From contig JBAXPK010000069.1 in NCBI GenBank assembly GCA_037132275.1, forward strand, positions 1 to 12,163: a stretch of DNA of 12,163 bases. Direction: 5' to 3'. The DNA is from JAABPW01 sp037132275. Its GTDB lineage: Bacteria > Verrucomicrobiota > Kiritimatiellia > CAIKKV01 > CAITUY01. Position numbers and translations under genes: made by a program. Positions 6,256 to 12,163 of the stretch are shown here, one piece after another; positions within the stretch are counted from its first letter, which is position 1, and each line of letters starts with the position of its first letter. Below the pieces are notes generated by a model. The model was given only the letters and a program-made list of their open reading frames with translations. It ran no database searches and was not told the DNA's origin.

Positions 6256-7394
6256 ACGCCTCCTTCCACCGCATCCGCGTGCTCCTGGCCAAGGAACTCG
6301 CCCAAATCCGGCGTGATCGCAGCCTGATCGGCATTCTCATTGTGGCGCCGGTGTTTCAACTGCTGGTTATGGGCTTTGCCGCCAATACGGATATCCGCGA
6401 TATCCACATCGCTGTCCGCGATAACGACCACTCTTACCAGAGCCGGGACTATGTCCGTTCACTGGGCGCCTCCGGTTATTTCAAAATCACGCCGCTAGCC
6501 GGCCCGGAAGCGCTCGACGGGGCGCTGCTTGTATCCGGCAAAGCCGGTCTCATCGTCACCATTCCTCCTAACTTCGGGGCGCAACTCCTGAAACTCCAAC
6601 CGGCGACTGTTCAGGCGCTCGTGGACGGCTCGGACAGTAACTTCGGGGTTAATGGGCTCAACTACCTTCAAAAGGCCACACGCCTGTTCTCGACCCGGAA
6701 CATCCGGCTGGCCACAGCCGAACTGGCCCGTCGGGGAATTCACCTGCCCTCGGTCGAAGCCGAATCGCGTGCCTGGTACAATCCTCACCTGCTTTCACGA
6801 TATTACATGGTCCCCGCGCTCATGGGAGTGCTGCTGCTGGTCACCACCATGCTGGTCACGAGCATGTCGCTGGTCAAGGAACGCGAGGACGGAACGATGG
6901 AGCAGTTGATCGTCACACCGCTGCGGCCGGTTGAATTGATGATCGGCAAACTGCTTCCGTTTGTTCTTATCGGGTTCATCGAGGTCACCCTCGCCCTGGG
7001 CATTATTCTCGGCGTATTCGGGATTCCCCTCCGCGGGAGCGTGTTACTTCTTTATCTGTTCTCGGGATTATTTCTTCTCACCACGTTGGGCATGGGTCTG
7101 TTTGTATCCACACTCGTCAAGACCCAGCAACAAGCCATGATGGTCGCCTCGTTTTTTGTATTAATGCCATTCGTGCTACTGTCGGGCTTTATATTCCCCG
7201 TCGAAAACATGCCTGCGTCAATGCAAGTCCTCGCCGCCTTCATCCCGCTCAAGTATTACCTGGAAATTGTCCGGGGGATATTCCTGAAGGGAACCGGTTG
7301 GAGTGAACTTTGGTCACCCGCCCTCGTCCTGCTTCTCTGGGGGCTTGCCATCCTGACGATTGCCTCCCTGAAATTCAGAAAACGGCTGGACTGA
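6252..7394 (+). CDS. ybhR: ABC-2 permease 2 (YbhR-like)
   Basis: This is the second membrane subunit, with 380 residues and the same architecture as permease 1: LAKELAQIRRDRSL (12-25), a first helix (about 25-43), an external domain (about 44-185) with DGSDSNFGVNGLNYL (125-139) and RAWYNPHLLS (173-182), and then five to six helices. The coupling motif is KEREDGTMEQLIVTP (209-223), and LSGFIFPVENMP (310-321) is shared with YbhR. The two permeases should form a heterodimer. I start it at ATG 6252, which overlaps the stop of permease 1 as ATGA. GGAGG lies at 6233-6237, 14 nt upstream, somewhat far. An alternative ATG at 6231 would add seven residues but precedes that GGAGG. The gene ends the operon, 2 nt from the stop of the convergent speA, with no intervening terminator. 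Confidence 0.88.
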   Translation: MNASFHRIRVLLAKELAQIRRDRSLIGILIVAPVFQLLVMGFAANTDIRDIHIAVRDNDHSYQSRDYVRSLGASGYFKITPLAGPEALDGALLVSGKAGLIVTIPPNFGAQLLKLQPATVQALVDGSDSNFGVNGLNYLQKATRLFSTRNIRLATAELARRGIHLPSVEAESRAWYNPHLLSRYYMVPALMGVLLLVTTMLVTSMSLVKEREDGTMEQLIVTPLRPVELMIGKLLPFVLIGFIEVTLALGIILGVFGIPLRGSVLLLYLFSGLFLLTTLGMGLFVSTLVKTQQQAMMVASFFVLMPFVLLSGFIFPVENMPASMQVLAAFIPLKYYLEIVRGIFLKGTGWSELWSPALVLLLWGLAILTIASLKFRKRLD

Positions 7395-7396
7395 GT

Positions 7397-9310
7397 TTAC
7401 TGTTCGAAATACGTATAACCGCGGATGCCCATCTTATACGCTTTGATGAAGGCCACCTTTTCGCGGGCCGTGATAAGACCGTTTTTAGCGGCTTTTTCGG
7501 CGCGGGCCTTGATCGTCTCCATCATGCTATCCGGACTGTATTCCATGTATTCGAGGATCTCATCCACACGGTCGCCCTTGATCTGGGTCGCCGTGTCAAT
7601 CCGGCCCTTGTCATCAATCCGGACATGCAGCACATTCGTGTTCCCCAGCAGGTTGTGCATGTCGCCGATCGTCTCCTGATAGGCGCCGGTGAGGAAGATC
7701 CCCATATAGTATTCACGGCCATCCCACTCATGAAGCGGCAGGACATGCTTGACGTCGTGCAGGTCAATGAACTGGTCAATTTTCCCGTCTGAATCACAGG
7801 TGATATCCGCCAGGACCGCCTTGCGTGTCGGGCGCTGGTTGAGCCGGTGAATCGGCATGATGGGAAACAACTGGTCGATCGCCCAGAAGTCGGGGATGGA
7901 CTGAAACACACTGAAATTCCCGTAATAGACATCGGCCGTGGCGGCATCGAGCCCCTCGAGTTCATCGGGGGTGTACTTGCGGCCACGGGTCATTTCGGAC
8001 ACCTGGCAAACGACATGCCAGAAGATGGTTTCCGCCAGGGAGCGTTCCCGCAACGAGATGGTTCCATGGAGAAACAGGGTGCGCAGTTCATCCCGGTAAT
8101 ACACGGCATCGTGGTACGCCTCCTGCATGTTGCGCGGCGACAGGGAGTGACAGACCTCCATCAGATTTTGGAGCATCTCATGCGCGTCGGTGGACAATTT
8201 TTCAGGAATCCTGAGCGGCTCGAACCGGCGCACATCCAGGATGTTGAAAATCAGCACCGAGTGATGCGCTGCGGTGGCACGACCAGACTCGGTCACGATG
8301 GTCGGATGCGGAACCCCGCACTCGTCGAGGGTGTTCATGATCGTTTCGACCACGACCGAGGCATATTCGGCGGTCGAGTAGTTGGTGCTGCAGGCAAAGT
8401 TGGTATGGGAGCCATCGTAGTCAACCGCCAACCCGCCCCCCATGTTGAGGATGCCCATACCGGCGCCTTCACGAACCAGCTCGACATAAAACCGGCAGGC
8501 CTCCCGCAGTGCGGTTCGCACCCTGCGAATGTCGGAAACCTGACTGCCCAGATGGTAGTGGAGCATCTGGAGGCAATCCAGCATCTTGCGTTGACGCAAC
8601 TGATCCACAAGTTCAATGATCTGGCTTGCATCGAGGCCAAACTTGCTGCGATCGCCACCGGAGGAATCCCAGTGCCCGCCCGCCCGGCTGGACAGCTTGG
8701 CGCGGATCCCCATCACCGGGCGAACCTTGAGCCGGCTGGCGCGCTCCATAATCAGTTCCAACTCGCTGGGCATCTCGATGACCAGCACCGTGCGGGTTCC
8801 CATCTTGAGCGCCTGCAGGGCAAGATCGACAAACTCCTCGTCCTTGTAGCCATTGCAAATGACAAACGCCTCGGGATCCTTCATCAAGGCCAGCGCCGCA
8901 ATCAATTCGGCCTTGCTGCCGGCTTCAAGCCCGTGATGATATTCGCGCCCGTATTCCGTGATATCCCCCACCACCTCGTCCTGCTGGTTCACCTTGATGG
9001 GAAACACGCCACGGTACTGGCCTTGGTAGGCGGCATCGAATATGGCCCACCGGAAACTTTCGTTGATCTCCCGGATGCGGGAGGCGAGGATATTTGAAAA
9101 GCGGAGCAGCACGGGCATGTTCAGGCCGCGACTGTGACACTCGTCAATCAAGTGCATCAGGCTGACCTCCGTGGGACTCTTGGGTCCATTGGGGCGGACA
9201 ATCACCTCACCGCCCGGGGTCACATCGAAATAACCCTGCCCCCAGTTCCTGATCCCGTACAAGTCAGCGGAATTCTCCGCCGTCCACCGAGTTAAAGCTT
9301 CATGCCTCAT
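7397..9310 (-). CDS. speA: biosynthetic arginine decarboxylase
   Basis: This PLP enzyme decarboxylates arginine to agmatine, the first step of the agmatine route to putrescine and other polyamines. The 637-residue protein has the SpeA layout: an N-terminal segment with GQGYFDV, then the alanine-racemase-like barrel. The PLP lysine is K106 in FPIKVNQ, and LEAGSKAEL, CNGYKDEEFV, SSGGDRSKFGLDASQ, LHYHLGSQ, GGGLAVDYDG and TESGRATAAHHSVL follow in family order. The C-terminal part has DITCDSDG with C505, the active-site cysteine contributed across the dimer, followed by GAYQETIGDMHNLLG. It is close in length to E. coli SpeA (658). I chose ATG 9310, with GGGAG 9 nt upstream (plus-strand 9320-9324), over an upstream TTG at 9331. 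It lies 52 nt after lptD on the same strand, so co-transcription is possible. Confidence 0.95.
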   Translation of the reverse strand: MRHEALTRWTAENSADLYGIRNWGQGYFDVTPGGEVIVRPNGPKSPTEVSLMHLIDECHSRGLNMPVLLRFSNILASRIREINESFRWAIFDAAYQGQYRGVFPIKVNQQDEVVGDITEYGREYHHGLEAGSKAELIAALALMKDPEAFVICNGYKDEEFVDLALQALKMGTRTVLVIEMPSELELIMERASRLKVRPVMGIRAKLSSRAGGHWDSSGGDRSKFGLDASQIIELVDQLRQRKMLDCLQMLHYHLGSQVSDIRRVRTALREACRFYVELVREGAGMGILNMGGGLAVDYDGSHTNFACSTNYSTAEYASVVVETIMNTLDECGVPHPTIVTESGRATAAHHSVLIFNILDVRRFEPLRIPEKLSTDAHEMLQNLMEVCHSLSPRNMQEAYHDAVYYRDELRTLFLHGTISLRERSLAETIFWHVVCQVSEMTRGRKYTPDELEGLDAATADVYYGNFSVFQSIPDFWAIDQLFPIMPIHRLNQRPTRKAVLADITCDSDGKIDQFIDLHDVKHVLPLHEWDGREYYMGIFLTGAYQETIGDMHNLLGNTNVLHVRIDDKGRIDTATQIKGDRVDEILEYMEYSPDSMMETIKARAEKAAKNGLITAREKVAFIKAYKMGIRGYTYFEQ

Positions 9311-9362
9311 GATCCGAGTCTCCCACACCAATGCTTATCAATCAGGACATAACATACCGGCT

Positions 9363-11576
9363 CTAGTCCCGGCGCATGGATCCCAGCTTCAAATTCGGAA
9401 AAGCCAGGAACGACAACTCAAACATCACGCGATAATCAGCCTTCCGCTGGCTGCCGTCATCCCGGGTATAGGCAGGGAGATAACTCCCGCCCAAAGCCAC
9501 CGACATACAGTCATACTTGCGGGTTACCGAGACCCCCTGTTCTTCCAGGCGGGACGTCTGGAACTCAAACCGGTCGTAAACGCCATACTCCCAGCGCGTG
9601 TTCGGCATCCAGGCCAGGTCGGTGATCAACAAGCTGCTGGAGTTCACGAGAAATCGCTGTTCAATGTTCGCGCGCCACTCATCCACCTTGAATCGTGCCT
9701 GGGTATTGAAGGTGTTGACCTGACTCGCATACAAATCATAATCGCCATCCATATAAATCTGACACCAGTCGGCCAGGTTGAATTCACTCTTAAAGCCCAC
9801 CTTGGAGAATGGCTCGTCCTGGTTGGCATCCTCAAAACTATAGGTGGTGAAGACATCCAGCGACATGATATCGCTCACCGCCGTGTTACGCTTGGTCTGA
9901 AAGCGGTTACGCACCCCGAAACGGATATCGTTCCGTTGATCCAGCGCATCGATTTCATCGAACTGATACAACCCGGCCGGCCTCAAATTCGGCTCGGGAA
10001 CAAAGGTATAATCCGTGTAAGGCTCAACCACATGCCGCAGTCCGGTACCAAACATGTTCTCGTCGTTATTCAGAACCTTGAACGCACGGAAGGAGGTTTC
10101 GAGGCCGATATTGAATAATGACCTCAGATCGCTGCCCATCGAGGCCGCCACCTGGGAAATATTCGTCGTGGTTCCACTTGTGACCCCGCCCGCGGCGTTC
10201 GAGGTAACCGTCACCACGGCCTGAGTGACAGAACTATATTGAACCGTGTCGGAATAATACGTTCCCCGGTATCCGGTGCGCGGCGTCACGTTTAGAAACC
10301 CGAAGTGTCGTGTCGGATAATAGAGTTCATGGCTGGTATCCAAACGACCGGACGAATAATCCTCCTGTCCCGACCCGTCCGGATACAGTTTCTGCAGATA
10401 GGCCACAGAGTTACGGCTTTCGTAGTAGAACGGCGAATCCGCGATCTGACTGCGCTGCACATCCACCGCAAACTCAGGCAACCGGTCAACGCCTTCATAG
10501 AAATCGTTCAGCCGCTTGTAAGCCGACAGACTCATGGATACGCTTTCTTCGCGATGGACAAACGTCGCATAGTTCTGAGGCTGGAAACTGTTGCGGTATT
10601 CCCGCTCGAAAAAGTCCTCAAGAACATAGGGGTCGCTCAAATAGGTGAAGTCGGAAAGGAAATAATCCTTCGGGTCAAAAACCTGCATATGGTCAAAGGT
10701 CAAGCGATACCGCTGGGAATCTACCACCAAGTCACGATGCCCCGAGTTATAGTCCTTCTCAACGCCCTGATCATCCGTGAAATACCCATACACGCGGCCT
10801 TTTCCCTTGTCGTCATGCGAAACCCATCCGATTTCCTGGCCGACAGCCGGCCCGCGTTCGGTACGGTAATCCAGATGGGTGATTCCACGCAGGGTGGAGG
10901 TCATCCAATACTTGGTGGACGTCAACAAATAAGCTCCCATACGACCGCGATACCCGGCCTGCACCGACATGCCGACTGACCGGTCACTCAGGGAGCAATA
11001 CCAATACGGCACATAGAACATCGGAATGCCGCCGAACCGGAGCACCATGTGGTGGGCCACAAAATGGTCGCCGGGATAGACACGCACCCGTTTACATTTC
11101 ATGGTATAGTGAGCGTGGTCGAGCGTATTGGTGCAGGTCGTGACTACCGCCCGGTTCAGAAGAAAATAGTCATTGGTTTTGGTCGCCGCACTGGCCGTCA
11201 TTTGAAACGGCGCGTACAGGGCAGAAAATCCGCTGGTCGACCAGGTGCCGTCCTTGAGGTTGTACGTGAACGATTCCCCGCGCCAGACCATATTGGATTT
11301 GATGAAAACCACATTGCCACTGGCCACCGCCGTTTCGGCAATCTTGTCGAAGGTGATCGTGTTGGCCGTCAGTTTCTCGTCCCCGCGGGTCACCGTCACC
11401 CCGCCGGAGGCGATCATTTTCTTGCTACCCTGCTCATAATCCACGCTGGGGGCCGAGACATCGACGGGAATGGCTGAGGTTGGCGAGGCTCCTTTTATCA
11501 TTCCAAAGGGATTCGAGGCCGCCCCCGCCACACCGGCGAAGACCCAAAATATGACTGTTATCCATACCCGTTTCAT
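9363..11576 (-). CDS. lptD: LPS-assembly outer-membrane protein LptD
   Basis: LptD inserts lipopolysaccharide into the outer leaflet of the outer membrane, with LptE as its usual plug. The 737-residue protein (E. coli 784) has a signal peptide (1-20). An OstA/LptA-like jellyroll follows (about 35-115, SAPSVDYEQGSKKMIASGGV onward), then a linker with GGIPMFYVPYW (182-192), which matches VPIFYSPY of E. coli, and a long aromatic-rich beta-barrel. C148, C161 and a single cysteine in KYDCMSVALGGSY near the C-terminus lie where E. coli LptD has its disulfide cysteines, but the C-terminal Cys-Cys pair is reduced to one. The closing FELSFLAFPNLKLGS resembles the final strand. I chose ATG 11576 because it starts the signal peptide and has GGGAG 10 nt upstream; the frame is open to 11639. 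No LptE is visible nearby. Confidence 0.9.
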   Translation of the reverse strand: MKRVWITVIFWVFAGVAGAASNPFGMIKGASPTSAIPVDVSAPSVDYEQGSKKMIASGGVTVTRGDEKLTANTITFDKIAETAVASGNVVFIKSNMVWRGESFTYNLKDGTWSTSGFSALYAPFQMTASAATKTNDYFLLNRAVVTTCTNTLDHAHYTMKCKRVRVYPGDHFVAHHMVLRFGGIPMFYVPYWYCSLSDRSVGMSVQAGYRGRMGAYLLTSTKYWMTSTLRGITHLDYRTERGPAVGQEIGWVSHDDKGKGRVYGYFTDDQGVEKDYNSGHRDLVVDSQRYRLTFDHMQVFDPKDYFLSDFTYLSDPYVLEDFFEREYRNSFQPQNYATFVHREESVSMSLSAYKRLNDFYEGVDRLPEFAVDVQRSQIADSPFYYESRNSVAYLQKLYPDGSGQEDYSSGRLDTSHELYYPTRHFGFLNVTPRTGYRGTYYSDTVQYSSVTQAVVTVTSNAAGGVTSGTTTNISQVAASMGSDLRSLFNIGLETSFRAFKVLNNDENMFGTGLRHVVEPYTDYTFVPEPNLRPAGLYQFDEIDALDQRNDIRFGVRNRFQTKRNTAVSDIMSLDVFTTYSFEDANQDEPFSKVGFKSEFNLADWCQIYMDGDYDLYASQVNTFNTQARFKVDEWRANIEQRFLVNSSSLLITDLAWMPNTRWEYGVYDRFEFQTSRLEEQGVSVTRKYDCMSVALGGSYLPAYTRDDGSQRKADYRVMFELSFLAFPNLKLGSMRRD

Positions 11577-11712
11577 CGGCGTTATTCTCCCGAATCTTGT
11601 GAAAAGTTGGGCGTCACCATACACCATCCCGCCCCCCAACGCTAGTGAGAAGGATAAATTTGCGCGATAACTTACTCTTGATTCCCAATCTTTGATAGTT
11701 GATGATTTCTTT
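11577..11712. promoter_or_regulatory. divergent intergenic region between lptD and the MNT gene
   Basis: This 136-nt region must carry the promoters for lptD (leftward) and probably the MNT gene (rightward). It contains the lptD ribosome-binding site, a C-rich run at 11632-11638, and an AT-richer half at 11648-11712. I could not find a -35/-10 pair with convincing spacing in either direction. Confidence 0.4.
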
Positions 11713-12060
11713 ATGAGTCAAGCATTCGACAAAACACACTCCCCGGGCATCTCCAAGATGGTAACCAGCATCGCAAAGCGGATTGTCGGCCGATTTTCCC
11801 CTGAACAGGTCATCTTATTCGGTTCGCACGCCAAGGGGACTGCAGGTGTTGATAGTGACGTTGACTTACTGGTTGTCATGCCAGTGAGCGGTTCCAAACG
11901 GCAGAAAATCATCGAGATAGGTGTTGCCCTGCATGATTTTGCGATTTCAAAGGACATCATGGTCAGTACACCCGAAGATTTCGACTGGCGTAAAGATGTG
12001 GTCGGAACGATTGAATATCCGGCAGCCCATGAGGGTATTGTTCTTTATGCCAAGCCCTGA
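11713..12060 (+). CDS. minimal nucleotidyltransferase (MNT), HEPN/MNT type antitoxin-like
   Basis: This small soluble nucleotidyltransferase has 115 residues. The pol-beta-type active site is GSHAKGTAGVDSDVD (37-51), exactly GSx10DxD with D49 and D51. The third carboxylate is likely D81 in KDIMVSTPEDFDW. In type VII toxin-antitoxin pairs such proteins AMPylate or otherwise neutralise a HEPN RNase encoded next to them. The end, HEGIVLYAKP, is typical of MNT proteins followed by an overlapping HEPN gene, but no full HEPN gene follows here before the window ends. The start is uncertain: ATG 11713 has no clear ribosome-binding site, and a TTG at 11692 would add seven residues. Local AT content is higher than in the exporter operon, which may indicate transfer. 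Confidence 0.85.
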   Translation: MSQAFDKTHSPGISKMVTSIAKRIVGRFSPEQVILFGSHAKGTAGVDSDVDLLVVMPVSGSKRQKIIEIGVALHDFAISKDIMVSTPEDFDWRKDVVGTIEYPAAHEGIVLYAKP

Positions 12061-12118
12061 ACATCTTGCCACTGGGAAATCGGGGGACGACAGGCAATCT
12101 GAAGCGGCGAAAATCTAA
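12047..12118 (+). pseudogene. possible truncated HEPN partner start
   Basis: A 23-codon ORF starts at an ATG that overlaps the MNT stop by 14 nt, in the position where HEPN partner genes usually begin. It opens MPSPEHLA and continues with GKSGDDRQSEAAKI. The opening resembles HEPN-partner starts of the MPxPE type, and the later part is loosely like the first amphipathic helix, then TAA at 12116-12118. The other two plus frames stop nearby as well. The resemblance rests on about 20 residues, so this may be a chance ORF. The remaining 45 nt of the window show no gene. Confidence 0.25.
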
Positions 12119-12163
12119 ATAATATCTACTTACACTATTAATCATAAGGGTTTCGTCGAAAAA

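Noticed and set aside
7847..9097. 416-codon plus-strand open frame antisense to speA
   Set aside because: It lies fully inside a gene with every SpeA motif in order; its product resembles no family I know and is typical of a shadow frame in GC-rich coding DNA.
10305..10979. 224-codon plus-strand frame antisense to lptD, with neighbours at 9309-10118 and 11049-11477
   Set aside because: All overlap the continuous LptD reading frame, which has recognisable domains; the antisense products have none.
12151..12161. TTTCG-T-CGAAA palindrome at the right edge
   Set aside because: Five-base arms with a one-base centre are too short to call, and the context is cut by the window end.

Overview
The window comes from a Gram-negative (diderm) bacterium, shown by an LptD-type LPS-assembly porin and a TolC-type outer-membrane factor. 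Base composition is moderately GC-rich. The taxon cannot be fixed from the sequence. The tandem CAGGAGCCAGAAT-like repeat at 5003-5110 resembles repeats I associate with environmental PVC-group (Verrucomicrobiota/Kiritimatiellota/Lentisphaerota) genomes, but that is a guess.

Positions 1-263 hold no supported gene; a plausible sigma70-type promoter lies at 216-244. From 264 to 7394 seven plus-strand genes are packed as one apparent operon. The first is an enoyl-ACP reductase-like SDR enzyme (FabI/InhA type). The other six form a tripartite ABC-2 exporter related to E. coli YbhGFSR: lipoprotein membrane-fusion protein, ATPase 1, TolC-like outer-membrane factor, ATPase 2, permease 1, permease 2. 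In E. coli the two ATPase domains are fused in YbhF; here they are separate genes with the outer-membrane factor gene between them. Most junctions are overlapping or very short. The exception is the 85-nt gap before permease 1, which carries a tandem and inverted repeat that also encodes the C-terminal tail of ATPase 2.

Convergent to this operon, with only 2 nt between the stop codons, is a minus-strand pair: lptD (9363-11576) followed by speA, biosynthetic arginine decarboxylase (7397-9310). Divergent from lptD is a small plus-strand minimal nucleotidyltransferase (MNT) of the HEPN/MNT toxin-antitoxin type. It is followed by a 23-codon ORF that may be the stump of its HEPN partner.

The exporter genes together predict a full inner membrane-to-outside channel. 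Its ATPase pair looks asymmetric, with one consensus and one degenerate ATP site. The reductase at the head of the operon suggests either a lipid-type substrate or co-selection of a reductase variant with efflux. I found no wholly new system; the most distinctive items are the reductase-exporter linkage, the split ATPase around the TolC gene, and the repeat in the exporter operon.
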